Source of the DNA: Mansonella perstans
Taxonomy: Eukaryota; Nematoda; Chromadorea; Rhabditida; Onchocercidae
Assembly (NCBI GenBank): GCA_037074765.1
Contig: JBAMDO010000341.1
Location: 1 to 35,757 of the forward strand
Reading direction: 5' to 3'
Length of the DNA: 35,757 nt
Shown: positions 11,836 through 29,927 of the stretch, one piece after another
How the letters are laid out: every line of letters begins with the position of its first letter
Position numbering within the stretch: position 1 is the stretch's first letter
Program-made: the position numbers and the translations under genes
The notes under the pieces: generated by a model
Seen by the model: only the letters and a program-made list of their open reading frames with translations
What the model was told of the DNA's origin: nothing
Database searches by the model: none

Positions 11836-14013
11836 TATTACAGCATTATTTATGGCCAATAAATTTTCGATAATTTAAAATATTAAAATTAATTGTTTAA
11901 AAAAAATAACCCCAGAATTAATTATTTTATAAATTACATTTCTGCAAATAACATTATTTTTCAACAATGGTAAAAAAAAAGCAAAATAAAATTTGCCTCG
12001 TTTATCAATTAGGGAATTTCTTTTTTTTTTTTTAAGATTATTTTTTACATTTATTTAATTTTTCTGGTAATTTTCGGTCTTCTTTTGTTGTCCTATCAAT
12101 TTTATTTGCATACTTATACATCTGTATATGTATTTATATTTAAATATCATTTATTTTGAAAAAAAAAAGGAAAAAATAGAAAGTCGATGACATTTAGTGA
12201 CATTTATCGTTGATATTTCCCAAACATTAATAATTTGTTTGATTTTTTTTTTTGCTTAAATTTTTACTTTATCATTTATTATTTCACCTGCTTTCTTTCT
12301 CTTTTTATTTTTTAAACTGAATATTTCGAAAAAAACGATGAAAATCATTTCTAATTTAAAAATATTTTGCAGTTAGTTTGAAATATGCAAACTTTGCTAA
12401 GTAGCATTTTAACTTTTTGTATTCATTTAAAAAAAAAAAAGAAAAATCCAAGTACTATCATTAAAACTGAGTAAAATTTTGAAATGAAAAAGGAGTGAAT
12501 ATTTTTAATTTTAATGTCCGCTACTGATGTAACTGTATGTTGGCTGATTTTATTAGAACCGCAAGTAATCTGAAAATACAATCATGGCATTTTCCATCCC
12601 TTTGTGCCTAATTAAGATACATTTTTTAAAAAAAGTGATAGTTTCTAATTAGAACTTATCATAAAAAAGTGAGAGTGCCAGGGTAGAACACATTTTTAAA
12701 AAAAAATATTTTCTATCCTATTATCTGAAGGATTTTTTTGAATGAATAACGAAAGAAAAAGAATAGATAAAGTTTAAAGTGATTAGTAATTTCTTGGAAT
12801 TTTGAAAATAGTGTAAATTTTTATCATTCATTAACACTTCTAAAAGTTTCTTTTGATTGATGGAAAAAAACTTTTTTATGATTTGTTCTTTGTTTAATTA
12901 ATTAGCGTGATTTTAATTATTTAATTAATTAATTTTTCTCAACACTAATTAAAATTTAATTAAAATCTTCGAAAAAGAAATATCCAAAAAAAAAAATCAA
13001 AAAAAATGATTTTTTTTTTTTTAAATCATTCCCTATACCAAACAGATAACAAATAATTTAACATGTGAATGTTGTAGTTTATTGTAAATTTAATAAAATA
13101 CAAATAAAAGTGATGAAATACAAACCAAATTTTTTTAAATAATTTTTTTTAAAATTTTTGTAGTATAAAAAAAGTAGAAAAAATTTTTTTTAAATATGAA
13201 AATTTTTTTTGAAAAAATGGAGAGAAAAAAAATTGAAATATTTAAAACTTTTCAAAATCTTCTAACTATTATTATATTTTTGGAATAAAGAATAATTACC
13301 ATTTATTTCAAATGTTGTGAAATTGAAGAATGATTGAAAAAAAATTCATGAAAGGATTAGAGAGAGAAAAAGAAAAAAAATTGTAAAGAAAATTTTGTAA
13401 AATAAGAACTTAATGTTGTTTTATTTTTATAAATGTATATAAATGTATAGGAAGAATTGGAAGAGAAGGAAGAAAGAAAATAAAAATTTAATTTTTTTAA
13501 AAAAAAGGGAACTATTAAATAAGTTTCTTTCGCACTAAAATAATGAATTCATTTTTAAAAATGTGCATTTAAAAAAAAACTAATGAGAAATAATAATTAT
13601 TTTTTTGTGAAAAATTTTGGTATGAATAAATAAGGAAAGTGTATTTTAAGCCAATACTAAAATGTAAATGTAAACTAGTATTGTTTTGGTTGATTATGTC
13701 ATTGAACTCTTAAGAAGTTACATACAGGCATTTCTAAAAAAAAAAATCACAAAAAAAAATCACATTAAAAATATTATTTTAGCTCTTTGGCATTTCCTAA
13801 CTTGTGCTATTGTTGGCTATCATTTTTGTAGAAAAAAGTAGACATGCATATATATGATTAGGCTCAATTTAAGAAGGGATTGTTTTTATGCGAGAATTGT
13901 AGGTACAAAAATTAAAATAGATTTTCCTATATTATACTATTAGTTATTTTATTTTAGGTTTTTTTTCTATACCTTTAATTAATTATTATTAATTAGAGTG
14001 TTTTCTTTTAATA
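11836..14013. other. Non-coding, nothing recognised
   Basis: AT-rich sequence with many A and T homopolymers and no supported exon on either strand. Confidence 0.6.
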
Positions 14014-14175
14014 AACAACTATAAAAAGTTAAATTAATGTATTCATGTTTTGTCTTATCTACGACAAAATACCACGTTAAAAGCACGAAATCTCGTTCAG
14101 TCTGTCAAGTTAAGCAATATTGGGCCTCGTTAATAGTACTTGAATCGCAGAAATGAACAACTATAAAAAGTTAAA
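14014..14175 (+). mobile_element. Inserted 5S rRNA-derived copy with 20-bp flanking direct repeats
   Basis: The 20-mer AACAACTATAAAAAGTTAAA occurs exactly at 14014-14033 and 14156-14175, bracketing 122 bp that hold a 5S rRNA-like sequence. This is the expected layout of a target-site duplication left by reverse-transcriptase-driven insertion of a small RNA copy, as for SINEs and retropseudogenes. A chance direct duplication is the alternative. Confidence 0.65.
14052..14152 (+). pseudogene. 5S rRNA pseudogene, 3' truncated
   Basis: The blocks CTACGAC, ACCACGTT, AAGCACG, ATCTCGT, then TCTGTCAAGTTAAGCAA, TTGGGCC and AGTACTTG, ending ATCGCAGA, follow the order and spacing of metazoan 5S rRNA. 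Extra bases in the first stem, substitutions and a 3-nt insertion before AGTACTTG set it apart from a working copy. The last third (the 3' half of the closing stem) is missing. Box A-like AAGTTAAGCAA is intact, but no poly-T stop follows directly. The 5S identification is from memory of conserved blocks and is strong; loss of function is inferred from the truncation. Confidence 0.85.
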
Positions 14176-16450
14176 CTATTGGCTAATGGTATCCGATGAT
14201 GATAAAATAGCGATTGATGATTATAAATATGCTCGAATCAAACGCCATTGCTATGCCTATTCCTTTTTAGTTATTTAATGCAATACTTTTTTTATGATGA
14301 TTTTTATTTGATCTTTTTTTTTTTTTTTTTTGATTTGAATATTTAGATTAGTTATGTTTTTATTTGAAACGATTAGTTATATAGCTGCTAATTATTGAAT
14401 GCATTATGTATATAATATACATAACTATAATAAAAAGAAATACCTAGAACAAAATCGAGAAAACTAAAAAAACAAAATAGAACCTAATAATCAATTCTTA
14501 CATCTGTGTAAATAATACCTGCTTAACCCATCTAAAATTATAAGAAAAATCTCTTGAAAAAAAACAAAAACAATGGAGAGGGAGTGGTACACCCTATGAG
14601 AAAAAGTAATAAAACTTAATAAGTATTATGCCATCGTATTTTATATTTTAGTCAGTGGAAGTGTGTTTTGTTTTTAACTGATGTAAACTACCTAAATATG
14701 TCATTTTTTTTTTTTATTAATGATGCTTTCAATTTTTTCTCTTTCTTTTTTGGTAAGTAATTCAAGGATTTACAAGTCACATACATGCTAAACTAAATTT
14801 ATTTCTTTTCTCATCTGTGATTTTTAATCTTTCAAAAAATGAAATTTTTTTTTCCGAATAACTATGCAAATATTTGAAATTTTTTTATCTTTATCGCAAA
14901 ATGAAAAAATGAAGAAGGCATTAAATGAAAATGATACGAAAATGGTAACAATTCATATTGATGAAAAGTAGAATTTGAAAAATTTTTCACAAATTTAATA
15001 AAATCCTTTTAACACCACAAAAAAAAGTGAGTGGATGAAAAAAAGAATGATAGTAATATGAAAAAAAGTGAAAATGCATTGAAATTTGAAAAATTAGTTG
15101 AAGTGAAGTAACAACACTGAATTCAAGTATTTAATTGAATGATGAGATGGTATTAGAGAAGACTAAAATACATAGTTCAAAAATTTTGAATTTAAATGAA
15201 AATTCTAAAATGCATAGTTGAACAGATGAGAAATTAAACAAATGTTTTATAATAATATATATTGATGATAATTAAACTATTTAAAATTCTAAATTTGAAA
15301 ACGAAATTATTTAATTTCAAAAAAAAAGTGATTGTATATAAGATAGAGGTGTATTGTATATTGGTGTGCTTTTTTTTTTCTTCATTAAAAATTTTAATAA
15401 TCATTTTGATTTCTAATTAAAAATTTTCATGTGTTTCATTTTATCATTTATTAATTGTAAATTATTTTTTACCTTCTTTATTTCATTTTGACCATTTGTT
15501 AATTGTTGTTTAATTAATTATCAATTAATTCTTACCTGTTTTTCTCTTTTTTTGCTTGTTAAGAAAAATAATAAAATTGAAAAAAATTAATTAACATTAT
15601 ATAAGAAAGGCGAAGTGGAGAAAAAGTATGAAAGTTTTAGATTGATTGAAATGATGAATATAGAAGTGACAAGGGAAAAAAGCGAAAAAAAAAAACTGTT
15701 TAGAAATAGCAATATATGTATCATCGAAGATATATATATATATATATGCTATTTATCGAATTTTCAAAATGAACTTATGCGATTGGTAGATAGATTTGTT
15801 GATTATGAAGCACATAGCAACCAATAGAGATTAATAATAATAGTTAGTAATACTATAAATAAATCAATATTAGCAGTAGCATGCAATCACATGATATTGT
15901 AGTATCAAATATTATTTTTATCGTATGATGATGATTGATTTTTACAATAATTTTAAATAATGAAAAGAAAGGATAAAAATCTTCCTTAATAATTTCTATC
16001 AAATTTTAATTAACATTTAAAATTATAAACAACAAAAAAGTATGTTATTAAAATCTTGAAATATTAATTGTAAAAACAAAAATGAAAAAGAGAAAATTGA
16101 AGAGTATTATCGTATGATATAAATAATTGAAAAGCATATATCGTATGGTATAAGTAAGTGAGTATAAGATTAATTAATAATTGGAATTGGAAAAGTATTA
16201 AAAAGGGAAAAAAGTGGTCCTGCTATATTATATGTATTAAATTATAAAAAATAAATTGAAATGTGTTATTTATTAAAATTTTGTAATAATTAATTATTAA
16301 ACAAGGAATTATTAAAATTTTGAAATAATTAATTAATAAAGAACTGATTTTTAAAACTGAAATAATTAATAAACAACAAAATCTTTCGAATAAGACAGTA
16401 TTTAATTTTATGGTAGGAGAAAGGAGTGAAATATAATCTAGAAATTCTCA
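14176..16450. other. Non-coding, nothing recognised
   Basis: A 70-codon open frame at 15615-15827 is Lys/Glu/Ile-rich with an ATATATAT tract inside and no splice context. I treat it as chance. No other signal was found. Confidence 0.55.
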
Positions 16451-16453
16451 AAC

Positions 16454-16526
16454 AATACTGTAGCGCGAGAATAATACTGTAGTGCGAGAATAATACTGTA
16501 TACGATAATAATACTGTAGTACGATA
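16454..16526. repeat. Four-unit tandem repeat of 18-19 bp
   Basis: Units AATACTGTAGCGCGAGAAT, AATACTGTAGTGCGAGAAT, AATACTGTATACGATAAT and AATACTGTAGTACGAT are consecutive. The CG-containing cores stand out in this AT-rich setting. Confidence 0.9.
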
Positions 16527-17006
16527 TTTTTAAATTAAAAAAGATAATGAAAATATAAAGAAGGAAGAAAATAGGAAATGGGTGATTATTTTTTTTAATA
16601 CTAATTTTTTAATTCTCTTTCTTTTTTTGAGAAAAGGAAATAGTGTAAAATGATGGTATTTATTCATTTTCAAATACTTCAATGATTTTTTTTACTCTTT
16701 AGATTTTTTGAAAATTTTTGAATTTAATTTTAGTAATACTTTTACTACGCATGATATTGTGTGAGCATCGTTGAAATTATGAGATCATTTGGAAAAAGAA
16801 ATGAGATTTGAAATTTAATAATTGTTATTACTAATTTTACTATAATTTTCATAACTAATATCATTTCACCACTTATTTTTTTTTTAAAATAAAAGCAAAA
16901 AGAATCAAAAAAAATACAAACAAACAAATAAAAAAAAAGTTCTGTTAAATTTTTTATTTAAAATTTTTCTATCATTTTAATTATAAATTAACAGTAGTAA
17001 TAACAG

Positions 17007-17008
<2 letters not shown>

Positions 17009-17043
<35 letters not shown>

Positions 17044-17093
17044 ATATATATATAACATCAAATATATATATATATATATATATATATTTGATC
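17009..17093. repeat. Two (AT)n runs, the second a long perfect palindrome
   Basis: A long AT run at about 17011-17041 is followed by ATCAAATAT...ATATTTGAT at about 17057-17092. The latter is self-complementary over its whole length and could extrude as a cruciform. Confidence 0.85.
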
Positions 17094-18284
17094 TCTTCTT
17101 TTTCGCCAACTTTTACTTAAAATTTAAATTTAAAAAGGAGAAAAATTTGGATCCATGTAGTAGTCTTCGTCTTCGTTGTGCATCATAAAAATGATTGGTA
17201 AAGTAATGATAGTAGTTCGAGAGTGAAGGAGGAGGGAAAAGGAGGAGGTAGGAGGAGAAAAGTTTTTTTTAGGCAAAAAAAATGAAATGGATGACGTAGA
17301 AGGAAAAAGCTGGAAATGAAAGAAATAGTATATGAAAGAAGTGGAGAAATTGTTTTAGATAATTTTATCAAGTTTGATGAATTAAAAAATTAAAAATTTA
17401 TTATTATTAATTTTCATTCTTATTTTTGCATTACAAAAAGGAAAATGAATCGAACAGTGAGTAATTTTATTTTTGTTATTTGAATTCTATTAAAATAATG
17501 GAATTAAAATGTTTAAATTTAAGGAAAAGAAATGATTCAAGTTTACGGAAGAAATGAAACTTGTAAATTTACATAATTATGCAAAATATGTTGGCATGTA
17601 TTATTTTTTATATGATTTTTTAAAAAAAGAAAATTATTTGTTATATGATAATTATTAAAAAAAAAAGTTTTATAATTAATTTATTATTATTATTATCATT
17701 ATTATTATTGTCACTATTATTGATCATAGCTATATTATTTCTTAGTAATATAAATTAATTTGTTTGAAAATTTCATTATGACTACTAATTAATAAAGAAA
17801 GTAATCGTGATTAATTGTGATTATTTTACATTTGACATTTTGAAAAGATTTTTTTGTTTTTTTTCTTAAATCTTTCAACAAGAACAGAATGTAGAAGAAA
17901 AATTGCTCATAACAACTGACATTGAAAGATGATGCAAATAAATGAATAAATAAAATTAATAAACAGAGAAATAAATTAATTAATAGAGAAATAAATAAAT
18001 AAATGGGTAAAAGAGAAAATGAGTAATAGAATATGAAATTTTGTAGGAAATTATTATTATCTGTAATACTAAAATATATTTTTACACTAATAATATTACT
18101 ATTATTAAAGAACTAAAAAGGAGTATTAATGTTGATAAATAGATGTGTTTGTTATCAATCAGTCAATATCAGTAAAAATAGATAGATAGTATTTGTAATT
18201 ATTGGTGGCAACAAGCAATATATGTTTTGTTATTGGTACAATAACTGTATTGATGGTATGATAGAAAGAAATTTGTTAACAAAC
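17094..18284. other. Non-coding, nothing firmly recognised
   Basis: A minus-strand micro-frame (MMHNEDEDYYMDPNFSPF, about 17132-17190) is unusually acidic but has no acceptor or donor. A GA-rich tract lies at 17215-17260, and (ATT)n occurs at 17680-17710. Confidence 0.5.
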
Positions 18285-18451
18285 CTTTAGTTTCTCGAAT
18301 ATATCTTATAGTTGATGTAATTAAATTAGCATCTGATTCAGTTGAAGTTTGTTCATCAGTAGAAGAAGATGACGTGATGATTTTGAACAAATTATACAAC
18401 AACAGTAAAATGAGCAAAATGTTCAGAAAGTAAAGCTCTTTTAAAATATCA
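18285..18451 (-). CDS. Isolated putative internal exon, unknown gene
   Basis: On the minus strand TTTTTGTTTGCAG precedes the block and GTTTGT follows it, both good nematode splice sites. The 167-nt block is open in one frame for 55 codons with phases 2 in and 1 out. It encodes a hydrophobic stretch (LYFLNILLILLLLYNLF) that could span a membrane, then a Ser/Thr/Glu-rich segment ending DANLITSTIRYIRETK. It has no Met, so it needs an upstream exon, which I could not find. Its outgoing phase could feed the optional segment upstream of the rootletin-like gene, but that would need a 14-kb intron. The opposite strand is also partly open. Confidence 0.4.
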
Positions 18452-20284
18452 CTGCAAACAAAAATTTTTTTTTGTTTTTTTTTCACTTTTCACAAACTTC
18501 TATCTATCACTGTTTTCAATTCAATGAATCAATGCTTAAAAGAAAAAAACAGAGGAAAAAGAACGAAAGAGAAATGAAACGGAAATTTTTCAAACTTAAT
18601 CATTCTTTTCTTTTCTCATTTTAGAAAGATGAAAAATTGAAAAAGAAAAAAAAACAAAAATGATTTTTTAAAAAATATTCATACTATGGTGAATAATAAT
18701 TGATTAAACATTACACACACTAATACAGCATTAATTTTACAATATGCTTTATATATTAATTGCATAAATATTAAAATTGTTGTTAAAATTTTGCTACAAA
18801 ATGAAAATGTAATTGTTGGAAGAAAAGATTGTAACATATTTATTGATTGAAATATTTTCAATTTACAGATTTCGACAATGTTTGTTTCGAAATATTTCAT
18901 TGTGATTTTGCAATTGTCGTTACCTTGGTGATTTTCAAATTATTATTTCACCCCTCTTCTTTTCTACCATTTGAAAACTTAAATTCATGTCTCATCATTA
19001 AATTACCACTACAATTATTATTACTAGTACACTTCATCATTATCATTATTTGCCTCATTAGCATCAAAGGCTCACACTGTATCACACTGTATAATATATG
19101 ATTGTCGTAGTAATAGTAGTAGTTAGTATTCATACATTTATCATAATTATAATTGTACCATTATCAATTTATCTTTTCAATTTTTTTGTAGCAAAAAATT
19201 TTAATAACATTCACGGCAGTGCGTACGTTTTAATTTTCAATATGAAAATAGCATTCAGTGCATAAATACACAGTATACTTTCCAATAATTAAGTTTTAAT
19301 TGCAAAAAATAAATTAATTAAAAATAAATTTCATTGAAAAAAAAGAAAAAAGAAAGGCTAATAGATAAGAAGATAGGAAAGAAAACAGCAAACAGAATTT
19401 GTGAGGGGGGTAGAGATATTATCGATGGGACCTCAATTAAAATAGCACATTATTATTTGAAATTTTGTTTACCATAGAAAATGTATTCGATAATATTTAT
19501 TCTGTATGCTAGTATATATATATATATATGTATATGTATATGGTTGATCCGGTTTTTGCACTGGAATAATGATGACAATGACTTTGGTTAACCAAGTGGA
19601 AATCAAATTGACAGATAGATAGATAGATAGGATGGTTTTGCACATTTAAATTTTAACTCAAATTCGAAGTTATATTAAAACTTTTAACAAATTTTAATTT
19701 AAATAAAAAATTAAATAGAAACTGAAATTGAAATACTTAGATGATGAGATGATTATTGTTTATTTATTTTGCAATGTTTTTTTGAACAAAATTTCTGTTA
19801 ACATGAGTAATTATTTTAACATAATCAATCTAATTCTTTTTCTATTAAATGTTAATGCAAAAAATAAATTACAAAAACCAGTAATGCTGAATTATTTCAA
19901 AAAAAGAGGGAAAGTGAAATTTAACTGATTAATTTTTTTTTTGCAAATATAAAATTTAATATTTAAAATATCAAAATTGCATTTATGGATGAAGTATTTT
20001 AATGGTTTAATTGTAAAATTAATTAAATTTAATTCATTTCAAACTTTTCCGCCTATTTATCTCTGTTCTACTGTGTGTTAATTTTCATTTTTTTCACTGT
20101 TAAATTTGTTTTGAATTTTTGCTTAAATAATTTATTTTCAATGTTTCAAATTTTCCAGCGAATTATTCATTCGATTAGAGAAACTGAAACAAAACAATAA
20201 AATTGAAACAAATTTGAAGCAAACTTTTTTTTTCTTTTGCGAGCTGTAACATAAGGAAATTTTTTTTAGGTTTTAATTTTTATG
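18452..20284. other. Non-coding with small microsatellites
   Basis: No gene was recognised. A (TA)n tract lies at about 19513-19545 and a (GATA)n tract at about 19612-19631. Short open frames near 18.8-19.1 kb lack splice context or a start. Confidence 0.55.
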
Positions 20285-20410
20285 TTATTTTATTTTTCCT
20301 TCCTGAAATTTCTGAAAGGATGGTAGATTGAGACGGTGACGAACGAGTAAAGGATGAGATGAGGGGAAAAAAGAAGCTTCCAGAAATTTCAGGGAAGAAA
20401 AATAAAATAA
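20285..20410. repeat. Long inverted repeat (34-bp arms, 57-bp loop)
   Basis: The left arm 20285-20318 and the right arm 20376-20410 are complementary over about 34 bp with roughly three mismatches (core CAGAAATTTC / GAAATTTCTG flanked by AAAATAAAATAA). The loop is less AT-rich and purine-rich. It may be a small terminal-inverted-repeat element or a transcribed hairpin. It lies about 1.8 kb upstream of the first kinase exon found. Confidence 0.8.
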
Positions 20411-22171
20411 AATAAATCTATGTCGTATTCTTCAATCATCAGTAATCATCATTAGCTAACTTACTTTTCCACCTTTCTTCCATCTTTTTTTTTCATTCAT
20501 CCTTCTTTTTATCACTGTTTGAAATTTATAAAATTATTTTTTCTTTTCCTCTCTCTCTCTCTCTGTTTTGCTGTTTTTTCAAACAAAAAAAGTACGTATT
20601 AATTCATATATATTTTGTCTTATAATATTGAATAAAAATGATAATAATATTTTAAAAACAATTGATAAGAATTCTTTGAAAGATTTTCTTTTTCTTTCTT
20701 TATCAACAAATAATTTATTAATTGGCAGTTATTGTCGTTTGAAATAATTGTGATAAATGACATATAAGGCACTTATTTTCCGCTTTATTTTAAAGCATAC
20801 AAATTTGCCAATTGGAAAATAATATTTTTTTAAGAGAAAAAAAAGAAAAGAATACAGTAATAATATATCTACTAAGCTATTAAACATATAACTTTTTTTA
20901 AATGTGTGAAATAAAAATATGAATTTTACTTAATTTCATCTATTTATGAATAAATAAAATAAATGAATTCCAAGATGAAAACTAATTGGGCAAAACGAAA
21001 TCATTTGGGATATTTTCCTAGCAAGGAAAATTGTGGCTTTAATTATTGCTACTGTACGGATTTTTTCTTTTCATTAAAAAGGATCGTTACGTTTTGTTAG
21101 CCATTGTAACAATGAAAGAAGATTTTAATTAGTTTACTTATCAGTTAGTTATCCCAAAATGTATGCAAATGCAAAAATATGATTTTTTAGATTTCCTGAA
21201 AAAAAAAAGTAAGAGGTAAAGGGGTTAGATGTTGAATACTATATACTAATTACTTATCGAATACGGTATACCGGTACAGTAATTTTATATATACCTTGTA
21301 CTAGTTTAATTTGAATACTAGTTTTATTTAATTTCTATGAAAAATATTTGTGACAAGTATAATTTGTCCACAATAAAATATCTTTTTTGAGTATGTATAT
21401 GAATGGAAGAGAAGAAAAGATAGAAATTAAACAAATTAAATAATATATAAAAGTATCTGTGTAATTTTGAAGTTTTTACTTTTATCTTTAATTATAAATA
21501 TTTCAAAAAATTTTTACAGTAAAACAAAAAAAAAATTGTTATTTTCTATAATTTTGCTAATTAATTTAATCATTTAAATTTTTCCAATCAGCTAATTACA
21601 TTTTAAAATAACAGTCATGGATTTATTCAGTTGATAATTAAATGACAATGAAATCTGTGTTTTACAATCTTCCAGGTATATTATTTTTTTTTTTATTTGC
21701 CTTACCCATAATCTATTATCTTTTCCCTTACCAATGAAATCATCTAATTGTAAATCATTGAGTAATAAACATTTTATTGTGAAATGCATTTAAAAATTTA
21801 CGATTTAAAAAATCAAGGATGAAAGATCCAAAATAATACCTGTGTTGAGGTTTTTCTTTTTTTTTTATCGGACAATTTATAAATTTTAAATGGCATATTT
21901 TGAAGTTCCGATTTTCATCATTTCAAAAAATCTTTTTTTCTTTTGACATCATTAATATCATTCAGTTCTAAAATTGTACTCATAACAAAAAATTTATGAT
22001 CAATAATATATTTTTGGTAATGATATAAAATAGTAGTTAAATTTGTGAAATTTTAAATTTAAATTTTACCGTATTTTTATTATGAGATTTTTATGTTATG
22101 ATAATTTAAAATGCCATGTTTTTTTTTTTTTTTTTTTTTCAGTGATAAATTTTTCTTAAATTCATTTTTAG
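20411..22171. other. Non-coding; probable intron or upstream region of the kinase gene
   Basis: It contains a (CT)n tract at about 20549-20563 and no exon I can support. A T-rich CAG acceptor ends at 22142, 29 nt before the one used at 22171. Using the first would read TGA TAA at once in the incoming phase. Confidence 0.5.
22143..22171 (+). other. Decoy or alternative 3' splice site before the first kinase exon
   Basis: A run of more than 20 T followed by CAG ends at 22142, and the authentic TTTTTAG ends at 22171. The upstream site has the stronger pyrimidine tract, but its use adds 29 nt that begin TGATAA and so ends or shifts the frame. The choice of 22171 rests on the conserved GYLSE reading in phase 0. 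Confidence 0.5.
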
Positions 22172-28331
<6,160 letters not shown>

Positions 28332-28378
28332 AACATTGTCTAAATTAATTTATAACTTGATTGCTGAATCGATTACTG

Positions 28379-28384
28379 AATAAA
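28379..28384 (+). terminator. Poly-A signal AATAAA of the kinase gene
   Basis: A canonical AATAAA lies 47 nt after the TAA at 28329-28331, a normal distance for a short nematode 3' UTR. Confidence 0.75.
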
Positions 28385-28509
28385 AATCTGATTTCATACA
28401 TTTTTGTTGTTGTTATTTTTGTTTATTATTGTTTGTTAAATAATTTCTTTCATTTACAACAAATCTGATAATGGATTTGGCAAAATGGGCACAAAATGCT
28501 TGAAATCAT

Positions 28510-28560
28510 TGTTTAAAACTGATGATTTTTAAAATTGAAATGAAATTATTGTTTAAAACC
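28510..28560. repeat. Two units of the 40-bp satellite found at 33.6 kb
   Basis: TGTTTAAAAC starts at 28510 and again at 28550, with GATTTTTAAAATTGAAATGA between. This is the same unit as the array at 33621-33915. Confidence 0.85.
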
Positions 28561-28565
28561 ATGTT

Positions 28566-28751
28566 TATGATGCCAGGAATACCTGGTTATCCATTTATTT
28601 TTTGGTATGCCATTCTCTTAAGAGATTGGCGATTTTGAAGCTTCTCGTTGTGATATTGTGATCTTAGGTGATTCGATAAGAATTGATAACAGTAAATTAG
28701 CTTTTAATTTTTTTTTTTCAAAGCATATGATTTCGATAGTATGATCCTTAT
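28566..28751. repeat. Dispersed repeat block A, copy 1
   Basis: This block aligns over its whole length with 30693-30895. Shared stretches include TTTTTTGGTATGCCATTCTC (first bases differ in copy 2), AGAGATTGGCGATTTTGAA, ATCTTAGGTGATTCGATAAG and AAAGCATATGATT. Frames in both copies are broken, so any coding content is decayed. Confidence 0.85.
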
Positions 28752-29091
28752 CAAATCGAGCAATGAAATTATTATTTGGAAATAAAATCCGAAAATTTTT
28801 TTTGTTTCGTAAGCAATTTAATACTTTATGTAAGCAATTTAAGCAAAGGAATTTTAATTATGAAGTTGTTTTGCATGGATTCTAATTGAAATTTTAATCA
28901 GGAATATGCAATTTTCTGTCCATTTCGTTTTGTTTTTTCTTTTTTTTTTTTTTTTTGAAATAAATTTATTTAAAATGATATTAAATATTAAAGCAAAAAA
29001 AAAGGTTTTTTTTCGGTAAAAATTTTTTTTTATTTAGCAATTAAAAAAAAAATCGAAAATGTATAGAAACATTTTACTTTTTAAAGAAAAG

Positions 29092-29175
29092 TGATATCAA
29101 ATGAAATGTATAATTTGACCCTGCAAATTTCTAGCAAATAATTTTCATTTTTTTTTTTTCTTAAAACTATCATTC
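29092..29175. repeat. Dispersed repeat block B, copy 1
   Basis: It matches 32203-32286 (GATATCAAATGAAATGTATA against GATATCAGGTGAAATATATA, then TTTGACCC/TCTGACCC, TAATTTTCA and AAAACTATCATT). The two copies share orientation. Confidence 0.8.
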
Positions 29176-29927
29176 TACTTTTAAAATTGTGTTTTTTTCC
29201 TCATCCTGTCCAATGAATGATAATTGTATTTTCAATATTCACAATCAAATTTCATTTTTTAAACAATGCGCAGAAAGAAGGAAGGAAGAAAGAGAAAAGC
29301 AGCGAGAGAAAGAGAGAGAAAAAGAAGCTAAAAAAGGCAAATATTTTATCAATTTCAACAATGTTACTTGATAATAAGTGTTTCAAAAGTGTACTGCAAA
29401 TATTCACTTCTGCATAACTATAATAATATGTATACTGTATTATTAAAATATAATAAATAAACTGTGGAAATTCTGTGTTATTTAAAATTTTTTTTTTAAA
29501 AAAAAAGACCAGAAGCAATAAAACTGTTTTATTGCTAATTTATCAAATTCTTAAATCTGTTAGAAATTGAACGCTTCAATTATTTCCTTTCATTTTGATA
29601 CTGCAATAATTCATATTACCATAATAGGTTTTCGTAAGTTTACCTGTAATTAAAGCATAAATCATTTGTTCAAAATGGACAAAGCAACGCTATCAAATGA
29701 TGCAACAAATGCGAAGAACACTCACCACTTTTCCTTCTTGCTTGATTTAATTTTAATTTTACTTTTGTTTTTTTTTTGAAATTGTTCGTTTGTGTAAAAT
29801 GAACAAAAACACAATAATGCAATTAAAATATGTCAATTTTGCAAAATCAAAAAAAAAAATTTTGCTGAATTTCTAACCAATTCATGCGAACAAAATTAAT
29901 TTTATTTTTCTATTTAAGGATTTTAAA
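29176..29927. other. Non-coding, nothing recognised
   Basis: Overlapping frames at 29189-29417 come from a GA-rich tract (GAAGGAAGAAAGAGAAAAGC and similar) and are Lys/Glu-rich by composition. Confidence 0.55.

Noticed and set aside
17132..17190. Acidic minus-strand micro-frame MMHNEDEDYYMDPNFSPF
   Set aside because: Only 18 codons, with no acceptor or donor. It cannot be told from chance.
21592..21789. Minus-strand frame containing LNDLQLDDFIGKGKDNRLW before GTAAGG
   Set aside because: The donor-like GTAAGG is good, but there is no acceptor or matching partner exon. I could not support it as a gene.
29189..29518. Lys/Glu-rich frames on the plus strand and a Phe/Leu-rich minus frame
   Set aside because: Composition effect of a GA-rich tract.
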